From Robiginitalea aestuariiviva (GTDB lineage Bacteria; Bacteroidota; Bacteroidia; Flavobacteriales; Flavobacteriaceae): a stretch of DNA of 64,000 nt. The stretch covers positions 712,696 through 776,695 of the forward strand of contig NZ_JARPUQ010000001.1 of the NCBI RefSeq assembly GCF_029537735.1. The letters run 5' to 3'. Both the position numbers and the translations under genes were made by a program. Of the stretch, positions 50,593-59,436 are shown piece by piece. The notes beneath the pieces are model-generated. The model saw nothing but the letters and a program-made list of their open reading frames with translations. It made no database searches and was not told the origin of the DNA. Within the stretch, counting starts at the first letter, position 1. Every line of letters starts with the position of its first letter.

Positions 50593-52014
50593 ATGAAACG
50601 AAGAACCTTCCTGAAACAATCTGCGGCTACTTCCGCTGCCTTTAGCATTGTCCCTTCCTATGTGTTGGGAAAACAACATGTACCGCCAAGCGACACCCTG
50701 TATATAGCCGCCTTTGGCGTGGGTGGTCGGGGCGGAGGCGTGATCCGGGGCCTGCAGGAAACCGGCAAGGTAAAATTTGTGGCGTTCTGCGATGTGGACG
50801 AGCAACGGGCAGCGCCCACGTATGAGGCTTTCCCGGATGTAAAACGCTACAAGGACTACCGGAAGGTCTATAAAAAACACCTCAAGGACATGGACGCCAT
50901 CATGGTGGCCACTCCGGACCATACCCATGCTACCATTGCCCTGCCTTTTATGCGGGAGAAGAAACACGCCTATGTGGAAAAACCGCTAACCCATAACATA
51001 CGCGAGGCCCGGCTGATGACCGAAGTGGCAGCGCAGATGGGCATTGTGACCCAGATGGGGAACCAGGGCGCCTCCAGCGACGGCAGCCGCGAGGCCCGGG
51101 AATGGATTGATGCCGGCATTATCGGGGAAGTACAAAAGGTAGATTGCTGGACCAACCGCCCGGTTTGGCCCCAGGGAGTACCCCTGCCCACCGAAAAGCA
51201 GGCCATTCCGGATACCCTGGATTGGGACCTCTGGCTGGGACCAGCCGCCATGCGGGATTACAACGCAGCCTACCTGCCCTTCAAATGGCGGGGATGGTGG
51301 GATTTTGGCACCGGCGCCCTGGGAGATATGGGCTGCCATATCATGGAAACCCCATTTAGCGTCCTGGACCTGGGATACCCCACCGAAGCCGAAGCCAGCT
51401 GTACCACTAACTGGGTGGGCGACTTTGTGGAAGCCGATTACAGCGCCTCCTGCCCCTCCTCATCCATCGTGCGCCTGAAATTCGACACCCCCAACCACGG
51501 CAAGGTGGAATTAAACTGGTTTGACGGCGGCCTGAAACCAGATCTCCCCGATGCCCTGGCAGACGGGGAAACCATTGGCGACAATGGGGGAGGCAGCATT
51601 TTTTACGGCACCCGGGGCATCCTGGTGTGCGACACGTATTCCCGCAACGCCCGCCTGCTGCCTTCTTCCCTGATGGGCCTGATAAACAAACCCGCTCCGG
51701 TTCTGCCCCGTGTAGAAGGCGGCACCGGTGGTCACCAGCAAAACTGGGTAGACGCCTGCCTGAATGGCACGCCTACCTCTTCCCCCTTCTCCCGGGCGGG
51801 GAAACTCACGGAATCCGTGCTGATGGGGAACCTGGCCATCCGGGCCTACCAGTATAAGGTGCGCAAGATCAATGAACGCAACGGCAGAGCCTATTTTGAA
51901 TATCCCGGACGGAAAAAAATCCAATGGGATGGGGAAAACATGACGGTGACCAACTTTGACCTGGGGAACGAATGGGTACGCGGGTCTTACCGAAAGGGTT
52001 GGGAGTTAGTCTGA
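50593..52014 (+). CDS. Tat-exported Gfo/Idh/MocA oxidoreductase
   Basis: A 473-aa dehydrogenase with a Tat-type signal (MKRRTFLKQSAATSAAF), NAD-binding start YIAAFGVGGRGGGVIRGL, the VEKPLTHNIREARLM motif (catalytic lysine in EKP, about residue 131) and GALGDMGCHIMETPF. Long exported Bacteroidota members of this family act on sugars in the periplasm with a tightly bound cofactor and are common beside DUF1080 and TIM-barrel genes. Here it stands alone, 15 kb from the sugar block, convergent with the radical SAM gene. Function may link to that block. Confidence 0.9.
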   Translation: MKRRTFLKQSAATSAAFSIVPSYVLGKQHVPPSDTLYIAAFGVGGRGGGVIRGLQETGKVKFVAFCDVDEQRAAPTYEAFPDVKRYKDYRKVYKKHLKDMDAIMVATPDHTHATIALPFMREKKHAYVEKPLTHNIREARLMTEVAAQMGIVTQMGNQGASSDGSREAREWIDAGIIGEVQKVDCWTNRPVWPQGVPLPTEKQAIPDTLDWDLWLGPAAMRDYNAAYLPFKWRGWWDFGTGALGDMGCHIMETPFSVLDLGYPTEAEASCTTNWVGDFVEADYSASCPSSSIVRLKFDTPNHGKVELNWFDGGLKPDLPDALADGETIGDNGGGSIFYGTRGILVCDTYSRNARLLPSSLMGLINKPAPVLPRVEGGTGGHQQNWVDACLNGTPTSSPFSRAGKLTESVLMGNLAIRAYQYKVRKINERNGRAYFEYPGRKKIQWDGENMTVTNFDLGNEWVRGSYRKGWELV

Positions 52015-52020
52015 CACCCG

Positions 52021-53097
52021 TCAAAACAGGGAATACTGGCCGGATTTATATGCGGCGTGTAACCCGCAATTCAGGGCCGGCATTTGGCGGCCCTTGAAGT
52101 AACGCCGCCGGGCTACCTGAGCCAGCTGGCGGATGTGTTCGGCAACCGGCCCCTCCCCTTTAATGCGGGTGCCAAAGCGGCTATCGCGCAACTGCCCGCC
52201 GTGGCATTGGCGGATCTGGGACAACACCTTTTCGGAACGCTCCGGCATGGTTTGTTGTAACCATTCGGCAAAGAGGTCGGCAATGGCCCCGTTAAGCCGC
52301 ACCACGGTATATCCAAAACTAAGGGCCCCGTGTTCCGCTGCCGCCTTGGCCAGCGCGGGAATTTCCGCACTGTTCAACCCCGGGATAATCGGGGCCAGCA
52401 TGGCATTTACCGGAATTCCTGCCCCCAAAAGGGCCTTAATGGTCTGTAACCGTCTTTGGGCACTTGCCGTGCGGGGTTCCAGCTGCCTGCGCAGGGATTC
52501 GTTCAGGGTGGTCAGGGAAATATGCACCGCCACCAGCCCATGGGCATGGAGCTCCTGCAGCAGATCCAGGTCCCGCAGTACCAGGGCGTTTTTGGTGATG
52601 ATACCCACCGGATGCCGGTACTTCAGAAAGACCTCCAGGCAAGCGCGGGTGATGCGCAGCTCCCGTTCCAGGGGCTGGTAGCAATCCGTGTTCCCGGAAA
52701 GCACAATAGGAGAGGCCTTCCAGGAGGGTTTTTTCAGAAAAGCTTCCAGGAGGGTTGGGGCGGTTTCCTTCACCAAAATGCGGCTTTCAAAATCCAGGCC
52801 CGGCCCAAGGCCCCAGAATTCATGCGAATTGCGCGCATAGCAATACACACACCCATGCTCGCATCCCTGGTAAGGGTTCATGCTGTAGGGCATCCGTACA
52901 TCCGGGCTTTCCACCTTATTGACAATGGTCTTGGGAAAGATACGGGTATGGGTGGTGCGGGGGGATAGCGCTTCGCCCTCTTCATGGCAGTGCTGGAGGA
53001 ATTCCTGTAGCACTTCGTGACGCTGGGCGTCAAATCGATTTTGACGACGGCTTTGCGCCCCCCTTCCTTTCAGGGGGTGACCGGGAATTTCAGACAT
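52021..53097 (-). CDS. PA0069-type radical SAM protein
   Basis: A 358-aa radical SAM enzyme. The [4Fe-4S] cluster motif CEHGCVYCYARNSHEFWG (C-x3-C-x2-C) is at about residues 76-93, with KGRGAQSRRQNRFDA at the N-terminus and GNTDCYQPLERELRITR after the cluster region, as in the PA0069/SplB-related group. Reaction unknown. The ATG at 53097 is preferred over a TTG 21 bases upstream because a perfect -7 box overlaps that TTG. Confidence 0.92.
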   Translation of the reverse strand: MSEIPGHPLKGRGAQSRRQNRFDAQRHEVLQEFLQHCHEEGEALSPRTTHTRIFPKTIVNKVESPDVRMPYSMNPYQGCEHGCVYCYARNSHEFWGLGPGLDFESRILVKETAPTLLEAFLKKPSWKASPIVLSGNTDCYQPLERELRITRACLEVFLKYRHPVGIITKNALVLRDLDLLQELHAHGLVAVHISLTTLNESLRRQLEPRTASAQRRLQTIKALLGAGIPVNAMLAPIIPGLNSAEIPALAKAAAEHGALSFGYTVVRLNGAIADLFAEWLQQTMPERSEKVLSQIRQCHGGQLRDSRFGTRIKGEGPVAEHIRQLAQVARRRYFKGRQMPALNCGLHAAYKSGQYSLF

Positions 53098-53115
53098 AAA
53101 AATCGGGATATAATC

Positions 53116-53123
53116 CAAATATA
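53116..53123 (-). promoter_or_regulatory. -7 element of the radical SAM gene
   Basis: TATATTTG on the minus strand (CAAATATA on plus), an exact TAnnTTTG, 19 bases upstream of the ATG at 53097 and inside the 41-base gap after the upstream gene. Confidence 0.6.
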
Positions 53124-53138
53124 TGGAATATATCCTGA

Positions 53139-54692
53139 TTAGCCTTGAATTTGAATGGCGACCAATTGCTTTTTGCCCCCGCGCTTGGCGTAGAAGAAGA
53201 GGGTATCCTCAGAAGGACGGATCAGGGGCTGGGAAACCATCATAGGAAGGCGCGCCTCGTCGTGGCTGATGATTTTTTCATAGCTCATTTGCCCCTGGGC
53301 ATCCAGGCGGATCAGGAATATATTCCGGTTCCGGCTCAGGCCCTGGCGAAATATCAGGCGTTCGTTATTCAGCAACTGGGGATTGTCCGCCGCCGAACTG
53401 ATAAAGAAATAGGTGTTGCCATCTTTGGTAAAAGCGCTGTAGGAGATATAGGCGCCGTCGTTCTGGGTGACCTCCGTTTTATTGATGTTCCGTGCCCAGA
53501 CCAGACGGCCCTGAGGATCGAGCTTTACGCTTACAATGTCGTTGTGGTGGAAGCGTTCCACCTGCACCCGCCCCCCGCTGGGGCTCATTTCCATCCCCCT
53601 GGTGACAAAGTATTCCTCGGCGTTAAACAACAGGTTGCCCTGGGCGTCAAATCGCACCTCTTTAAAGGCCAGGTTCTTCACCACCTTTTCGTCTTCCGTT
53701 CCAAACTTATCGAACATAAACTGCTCGCTAAAGGGATTGTACTTCAGGTTGGACCCTTCCAGGCTTACGGGGTCTACCTCAAAATACTGCAGCCCGTTGT
53801 AGCGATTGTCCTTCCGGTCTGCGTAAAAGCCCACGCAAACCAGGGTATTCCCTTTCCAAATGGGCTTAAGCCCTTCGGCATATTTGCCGGGTACATCATA
53901 GGTAGCGGTCTGGCTGCCGCCCGGGGTAAGCTTGACGAGTTCGTACTGGAACCGGCGTTCTTCGGCCTTAAAGCGGCGTTTCTTGAAATAGGCCTTCCCG
54001 ATAAGGAAGGCAGCGGAGAGATCCGGTGCCATTTCCAGGGCTTCAAAGGCGTAGTTCTTCTCTTCGATTTCGCCTGAAAAATCCACATCCAGCATAGGGC
54101 GCAGGTTGTAATTGTACACCAGGATGCGATGGCGATCATCTTTACCTTTCTTGTAATGCAGGCTAATGGCAAAGGCGCGTTGCTCCCGGTCAAAGAGGAC
54201 GGTGGTAGTAAAACCAGAATTGAATTTTCGGTTGAAATAGTTCTTGTCCAGGGCATTGTCCACGTAGACTGAAGGGACGGTCAACAGGACTTTCTGCGTG
54301 AAATTATAAGCCCCTACCGGACTCTGATGAACGGTATAAATATAACTGAGTCGCTCGGGATCATACTCTAAAAACAAAAGGTATATTTGGCCATTGGCCG
54401 TAAACCCGTCCACAAAATCCGCCCCGCGGAACTTGTAATTATATTCATCCAAAAGTTCAAGCTGGGCATTGTAACGCTCTATCAAATATCCCTTTGGACG
54501 GAGCACAATCCCTGTGTAATAGGCCCGGACCAGGAGCTTTTCCCCGGATTCCACCTCCGAGAAGTTCAGGAGGTTCGAATATTTATACCGATCGCTATAT
54601 TTTTCGCCAAAGCGGTACTCCACGGGCATTTCTTGCCCCTGTGCAAACAGGGCCATCAGCAGGGTGACCCACAGGACAGGCAGGTATTTCAT
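53139..54692 (-). CDS. Unknown secreted protein
   Basis: A 517-aa exported protein. The start MKYLPVLWVTLLMALFAQGQ at 54692 gives a clean signal peptide; a longer frame adds residues unlike a signal. The mature part is beta-rich with many aromatic strand ends (YLIERYNAQLELLDEYNYKF, NTLVCVGFYADRKDNRYNGLQYFEVD, TKDGNTYFFISSAADN), which could form a propeller, but no family was recognised. Last gene of a minus-strand group after a sensor kinase and an enoyl-CoA hydratase (16-base gap). Confidence 0.8.
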   Translation of the reverse strand: MKYLPVLWVTLLMALFAQGQEMPVEYRFGEKYSDRYKYSNLLNFSEVESGEKLLVRAYYTGIVLRPKGYLIERYNAQLELLDEYNYKFRGADFVDGFTANGQIYLLFLEYDPERLSYIYTVHQSPVGAYNFTQKVLLTVPSVYVDNALDKNYFNRKFNSGFTTTVLFDREQRAFAISLHYKKGKDDRHRILVYNYNLRPMLDVDFSGEIEEKNYAFEALEMAPDLSAAFLIGKAYFKKRRFKAEERRFQYELVKLTPGGSQTATYDVPGKYAEGLKPIWKGNTLVCVGFYADRKDNRYNGLQYFEVDPVSLEGSNLKYNPFSEQFMFDKFGTEDEKVVKNLAFKEVRFDAQGNLLFNAEEYFVTRGMEMSPSGGRVQVERFHHNDIVSVKLDPQGRLVWARNINKTEVTQNDGAYISYSAFTKDGNTYFFISSAADNPQLLNNERLIFRQGLSRNRNIFLIRLDAQGQMSYEKIISHDEARLPMMVSQPLIRPSEDTLFFYAKRGGKKQLVAIQIQG

Positions 54693-54708
54693 ATTGGGTG
54701 GTTTGGGC

Positions 54709-55491
54709 TTAGCGACCCGGGAATTCGGGCTTTCGTTTTTCGAGGAATGCCTGGGTGCCTTCCCTGAAATCCTCGGTCCCGAAGCAATGGCCAAACTGCT
54801 CTATTTCGGCCTGATAACCGGTATCGCTACTCCTAAAACCCGCATTGACCGCTTTTATTGCATTCGAAATGGCCGTAGGCGCATTTTTGGCGATGCGCCC
54901 GCCCAGCTTCAGGCAGTATTCCTCCAGGTCCTCCAGGGCAGTAACGTGATTCACCAGTCCGTAGTCCTGTGCCTTTTCGGCCTCGATCATCCCGGCGGTG
55001 AAAATGAGTTCCATCGCCCGGCCTTTCCCGATGAGCTGTGGCAGGCGCTGGGTGCCTCCGTAGCCGGGAATCAGGCCCAGGGAAACCTCAGGTAACCCCA
55101 GGCGGGCATTGTGGCTGGCTACCCGGATATGGCAGGCCATGGCCAGCTCCAGGCCGCCGCCCAGGGCGTACCCGTTAATAGCCGCAATGACCGGGGTGCT
55201 CAGCTGTTCCACAAAATTAAAGAGCAGCTCCTGGCCCCGTGCCGCAAGCTGCTGGCCTTCCCCGGGGCTAAAACCGGCAAATTCAGCGATATCCGCTCCG
55301 GCCACAAACGCCTTGGGGCCGCTACCCCTCAGAATGATCGCCCGCACCCCAGGATCTGCATCCAGGGCTGCAAACGCCTCATGCAGCGCCTCAATGGTTA
55401 CCCGGTTCAGGGCATTGAGTTTTTTGGGACGGTCCACATAAACCATGGCAACCGGCCCATGCATCTCCAATTTCAGGTTCTTGTACTTCAT
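54709..55491 (-). CDS. Enoyl-CoA hydratase
   Basis: A 260-aa crotonase-fold enzyme that adds water to 2-enoyl-CoA in fatty-acid or butyrate metabolism. Oxyanion-hole segments are FVAGADIAEFAG (about residues 61-72) and ALGGGLELAMACHI (about 106-119), and both catalytic glutamates appear retained (Glu in GGLELA and in GLPEVSLGLIPGYGG). It lies 9 bases after a sensor kinase gene, an unusual neighbour. CoA substrate not determined. Confidence 0.93.
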   Translation of the reverse strand: MKYKNLKLEMHGPVAMVYVDRPKKLNALNRVTIEALHEAFAALDADPGVRAIILRGSGPKAFVAGADIAEFAGFSPGEGQQLAARGQELLFNFVEQLSTPVIAAINGYALGGGLELAMACHIRVASHNARLGLPEVSLGLIPGYGGTQRLPQLIGKGRAMELIFTAGMIEAEKAQDYGLVNHVTALEDLEEYCLKLGGRIAKNAPTAISNAIKAVNAGFRSSDTGYQAEIEQFGHCFGTEDFREGTQAFLEKRKPEFPGR

Positions 55492-55500
55492 GTATTTGGA

Positions 55501-56961
55501 TTATTCGGGTTCTACGATCCGGGGCAGGCGCACGGTAAAGACCGTGCCCTTCCCGGGTTGTGAGGTAAAGTCAATACTCCCGCTATAGGTTTCAACAATG
55601 GTGCGGACCATCCCCAGGCCCAGGCCCATCCCGCTGGATTTGGTGGTGAATTTGGGTTCAAAAACCTTATCGCGGTTGGCGTCTGCAATGCCCACTCCGT
55701 TATCCGCCACCATGATTTTGACCCATTTGCCCTCTGCGGCCACAGAGACCAGGATTCGCGGCTGGGGCACCTCCGGTACCGCCTGGATGGCATTTTTCAC
55801 CAGGTTGGTTACCACCCGGATCAGCTGGGTACGGTCCATTTTGGCGATGAGCTCTTCGGAGTCGGTCATGAAATGGATATAGGGCTCGTTAAAGATATCC
55901 AGGGCCAATTTCACAATTTCGGGCACATTCAGGGTTTCGTTCTGTTGTGCGGGCATTTTGGCGAAGTTGGAAAAGGCCGAGGCAATACTGCTCAGGGTAT
56001 CGATTTGCTGGATAAGCGTCTTGGAAAATTCCGCCATGCGCTGGCGAATTTCCGGATCTTCCGGATTAAACTTCCGTTCAAAACTCTGTACGCTCAGCCG
56101 CATGGGGGTAAGCGGGTTTTTGATTTCATGGGCCACCTGCTTGGCCATCTCCCGCCAGGCCTGCTCCCGTTCGCTGCGGGCCAGTTTGGCTGCACTGAGT
56201 TCCAGCTCGTCAATCATGCCGTTATAGGCCGTGATGAGTTTGGAGATTTCTTCGCTGGCGTCGTCCAGGAAGATTTTTTCGTTGGTCCGTGCCAGCCGGG
56301 TCTGGATAAGTTTGTCGGAAACCGTCTGCAGGGACCGTGTGATGTATTTGGAAATGAAGTAGGCCAGGGCTACTGCGCTGAATAGCATGAGCAGGTACAC
56401 CCCGCCCAGGCGGAACAGGAATTCCCGCAATTCGGAATAATAAAAGGAGTTCTCTTCAAAATACGGCAGGTGCAGGATACCGATGGGCTTGAATTTGCCA
56501 TCCAGGATATAGGTGTAAGATGCCTGGTATCGCTCCCCCGCTGCGGCTGCAGCCTCCACATAGCGCTTATCCACGCTACCCCTCAGGGCATTCAATACAT
56601 GGGTTTCCAGGCAGAGGGATACGGAGTCATTGTCAAATTTGGGACGGGAACTCTTGATGAGTTGGCCTTCCAGGTCGTACAGGTTGAAATTGGCATTTTC
56701 AATGATGGCAATACGATAGATTTCATCCTTGAAGATCAGGCCCAGGTTTGCCGTGGTAATGGGGTAGGTGGTGCGCTGCAGGGTAAAGGTAATGGCCTGC
56801 CGGATTTGCTCTTCCTTGCGCTCCAGGCGGTTTTCGTGGTAATCTTTGGCCTGCTCCCGGTACTGGATTACGGTAACCCCAGCAATCAGGACCGAGGCCA
56901 CCAGCACCAACAGGATCATGGAGAGGAAAATCCGCGTCCGTAAAGACATTTTTTTGAACAA
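55501..56961 (-). CDS. Membrane sensor histidine kinase (NtrY-like)
   Basis: A 486-aa kinase. Two membrane helices (residues about 10-30 and 190-210, LGGVYLLMLFSAVALAYFIS) flank a periplasmic sensor, followed by a HAMP-like linker, a HisKA region with His278 in QVAHEIKNPLTPM and an ATPase domain with the N box NLVKNAIQAV and G boxes DNGVGIA and GMGLGLGM. No response regulator gene is adjacent, so its partner is elsewhere. Signal unknown. Confidence 0.93.
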   Translation of the reverse strand: MFKKMSLRTRIFLSMILLVLVASVLIAGVTVIQYREQAKDYHENRLERKEEQIRQAITFTLQRTTYPITTANLGLIFKDEIYRIAIIENANFNLYDLEGQLIKSSRPKFDNDSVSLCLETHVLNALRGSVDKRYVEAAAAAGERYQASYTYILDGKFKPIGILHLPYFEENSFYYSELREFLFRLGGVYLLMLFSAVALAYFISKYITRSLQTVSDKLIQTRLARTNEKIFLDDASEEISKLITAYNGMIDELELSAAKLARSEREQAWREMAKQVAHEIKNPLTPMRLSVQSFERKFNPEDPEIRQRMAEFSKTLIQQIDTLSSIASAFSNFAKMPAQQNETLNVPEIVKLALDIFNEPYIHFMTDSEELIAKMDRTQLIRVVTNLVKNAIQAVPEVPQPRILVSVAAEGKWVKIMVADNGVGIADANRDKVFEPKFTTKSSGMGLGLGMVRTIVETYSGSIDFTSQPGKGTVFTVRLPRIVEPE

Positions 56962-57049
56962 ACTCCAGGGGTTTACCCGCTAAGATAGCAATAATCGCAC
57001 CAAAAAAAGGCGACAGGCGCGCCCCTTGCCATGGGGTTTTTTCCGGGGC

Positions 57050-57604
57050 TTACCGCCCCTGTTCTTCCCGTTGGCGAATGCGTTTGTAAAGCCGGATGCC
57101 GAGCATCAGCAATACCGCCAGCAACACCAGGCCCAGCAGGCCAAAGATCCAGTCGATGGTGCTCTTCAGGATGGCCAGGAAGACCACCGCAAATAGGATC
57201 AGGGTGGCGCCTTCATTCCAGATGCGCATAAAGCGGGACGTATATGAAAACGATTCCCGCTGGAACTGCAGGTACATGCGGTGCATGGCCAGGTGGTAGG
57301 CCAGCAGCAAGGCTACAAAACCCAGCTTTACCCACATCCAGGGCTGGGAAAGCCAGCCGGGCATGAGCCACAAGAGGAGCCCGGCCATCAGGATGCAAAG
57401 TACGGCGGATGGCCAGGTAATGATCTTCCAGAGCCGGCGTTCCATAATGCGAAACTGGGCCGAGAGGACCCGGGATTCGGCCTCGGGTTTTTCCCGGGCC
57501 TCGATGTGGTAGATAAACAGGCGGGGCATATAAAAAAGCCCCGCAAACCAGGTAACCACAAAGATCAGGTGCAGGGATTTGATGTAGTTGTAATACTCCG
57601 CCAT
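57050..57604 (-). CDS. HemJ-like protoporphyrinogen IX oxidase (CopD family)
   Basis: A 184-aa four-to-five-helix membrane protein. The start MAEYYNYIKSLHLIFVVTWFAGLF is the family signature with conserved His about 11 and the RLFIYH stretch. HemJ oxidises protoporphyrinogen IX in haem synthesis. Start 57604 is supported by a -7 box 18 bases upstream. It is preceded by the BrnQ gene on the same strand with a 64-base gap. Confidence 0.9.
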   Translation of the reverse strand: MAEYYNYIKSLHLIFVVTWFAGLFYMPRLFIYHIEAREKPEAESRVLSAQFRIMERRLWKIITWPSAVLCILMAGLLLWLMPGWLSQPWMWVKLGFVALLLAYHLAMHRMYLQFQRESFSYTSRFMRIWNEGATLILFAVVFLAILKSTIDWIFGLLGLVLLAVLLMLGIRLYKRIRQREEQGR

Positions 57605-57622
57605 AGGGCCGGGAATTTTATC

Positions 57623-57630
57623 CAAACTTA
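57623..57630 (-). promoter_or_regulatory. -7 element of the HemJ-like gene
   Basis: TAAGTTTG on the minus strand (CAAACTTA on plus), an exact TAnnTTTG, 18 bases before the start codon. Confidence 0.55.
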
Positions 57631-57668
57631 CGCTTTCCGGGCAGGGGAACCAAGCCCTTGGGATGAAT

Positions 57669-58961
57669 TCAGGAAGGCGCCTGCCGCCCGGAAACCACCC
57701 GCAGCAGCAGGTGGAGAACCAAAAAGGCCAGTCCGGCCGGAAGTACCCAGCCCATCTGGTAGGCACTCAGGGGCATCCATGCCGTCCAGGCGCCGGTAAC
57801 CCCCTCAAGCCCAAGGCTGCCCAAAAAATCCGGCAGGCTGCTCAGAAGGGTTACGACAACCACCCCCCGGAACACCAGGGAAGGGGCCCATTTGTCCGGC
57901 ATCGCATTGAGGAAGATCAGCACAATGGTAAGGGGGTAGATAAACATCAGGGCCGGCACCGCCACCGCAATGATGGCCTCCACCGGCAATTGCCCCATTC
58001 CTACCCCGAGAATGCACCCCAGCAGGGCGGTGATCCGGTAGGCCCGGTCGGAATTTCCAAACCGGGATTTGACAAAATCCGAAGCCCCGGTTACCACCCC
58101 TACTGCGGTGGTGAAACACGCCAGGCCAATGAGCAGGCTCAGGAACCGCTGCCCCCATCCCCCCAGGGCCCGGAAACTCAGGGTACTCAGCAATTCGGTA
58201 CGGCCGGGACCTGCCTCTCCCGGAACATACAACAGCGCTCCGGAATACATCAGGCCGGCATAGAGCAGCATCAGGGCCAGGGCGGCCAGCACGCCTGCAC
58301 CGCTGATCATGCGGAACCGTTCCCCAAAGGAAAGGTCGGGTTGCTCCAGGTTCAGGGAGATCAGGATTACGCCTCCCACCACCACGGCCCCAATGGCATC
58401 GAAGGTCTGGTAGCCTTCAAGAATACCGGCACTGACCGGGAATTCAAACTGGGCCGGGCCGGGCACGCCGCCCTGAAAGAGGATCATACTGCCAATGAGC
58501 AACACCAAAACGGCAAAGATGGCCGGGGTGAGCCATTTGCCGATCAGCTGGGTAACCCTGGAGCGGTTCAGGGCAAAGACAAATACCAGGGCAAAATATA
58601 GCAGGCTGGTGCCCAGGGGCGGAAAATCCAATAAGGGAGCCACCGCCATTTCGTGGGTTACCGAGGCCGTTCGAGGCGCCGGCAGGACCAGGGCAATGGC
58701 GTAAACCAGATAGCAATATACCAGGCTAAACCCGGGGGAGATTTTCCGGGCAAAATCGAACATATCGCCCTGCAGGCGGGCATGCGCCAGGATGCCCAGC
58801 ATCGGGATCAGGACGGCCGAAAGAGTAAAGCCGAACCCCACCACCCACCAAAGGGAACCCGCCCGGTACCCGAGCAAGGGGGGAAGGATCAGGTTTCCAG
58901 CCCCGAAGAACAGGGAAAACAGGGCCAGGCCCAGGATCCAAACCGATCTGTTTTTCAGCAA
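57669..58961 (-). CDS. brnQ: Branched-chain amino acid carrier (BrnQ family)
   Basis: A 430-aa inner-membrane transporter with about twelve helices. The N-terminus ILGLALFSLFFGAGNLILPPLLGYRAG and the TSLLYFALVFVFALN and GVVTGASDFVKSRFG segments match BrnQ (LivCS), which imports Leu, Ile and Val with sodium. Upstream is a 244-base gap without recognised regulatory sequence apart from ordinary AT-rich stretches. Confidence 0.92.
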   Translation of the reverse strand: MLKNRSVWILGLALFSLFFGAGNLILPPLLGYRAGSLWWVVGFGFTLSAVLIPMLGILAHARLQGDMFDFARKISPGFSLVYCYLVYAIALVLPAPRTASVTHEMAVAPLLDFPPLGTSLLYFALVFVFALNRSRVTQLIGKWLTPAIFAVLVLLIGSMILFQGGVPGPAQFEFPVSAGILEGYQTFDAIGAVVVGGVILISLNLEQPDLSFGERFRMISGAGVLAALALMLLYAGLMYSGALLYVPGEAGPGRTELLSTLSFRALGGWGQRFLSLLIGLACFTTAVGVVTGASDFVKSRFGNSDRAYRITALLGCILGVGMGQLPVEAIIAVAVPALMFIYPLTIVLIFLNAMPDKWAPSLVFRGVVVVTLLSSLPDFLGSLGLEGVTGAWTAWMPLSAYQMGWVLPAGLAFLVLHLLLRVVSGRQAPS

Positions 58962-59205
58962 ATTGTGTGTTTTTTCGAGTTATTCATCCGGGGATATCCT
59001 CCTGAAATCGGGCATTTGCGGATGCCTTTCTCCGGAAGCCCCCGAAAAATACACAAAAAACCAGGGATTCATCCAATAAATATACGGGCCCAGGCGTTAG
59101 GTCTAAACACGACGGAACCAAGTAGTTAACCTAACCCATTGTCTCCTTCATGAAAAACACGGGCCACCCCTGGCCCATATGCCCGAACTTTCAAAACCTA
59201 CTGCC

Positions 59206-59433
59206 ATGAAAAAAGTCCTCTGCTCGCTTTTCGGCCACCACTTCACTATCTCCAAAAGGGTAACCTCCCACATCAATGAATATGCCTGTGTGCACTGCGG
59301 CAAGCAGGTAACCACAGACGTGAGCGGCAACCTTTCGCTGCTGACTCCCGAGTTGCGGGAAATCAACAATACCCTGGAGTACATCTACCAGAAAAAACAC
59401 ACCGTAGGCGCCCACCAACAACAGGTGGCGTAA
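59206..59433 (+). CDS. Small zinc-ribbon-like protein
   Basis: A 75-aa protein: MKKVLCSLFGHHFTISKRVTS and YACVHCGKQVTTDVSG supply one Cys-x2-Cys pair plus His-His and Cys6, enough for a single zinc site. The rest is helical (LLTPELREINNTLEYIYQK). It resembles small Bacteroidota proteins annotated only as hypothetical. Start MKKVLC was preferred over one 27 bases upstream. Convergent with thiL, 3 bases apart. Confidence 0.75.
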   Translation: MKKVLCSLFGHHFTISKRVTSHINEYACVHCGKQVTTDVSGNLSLLTPELREINNTLEYIYQKKHTVGAHQQQVA

Positions 59434-59436
59434 CCC

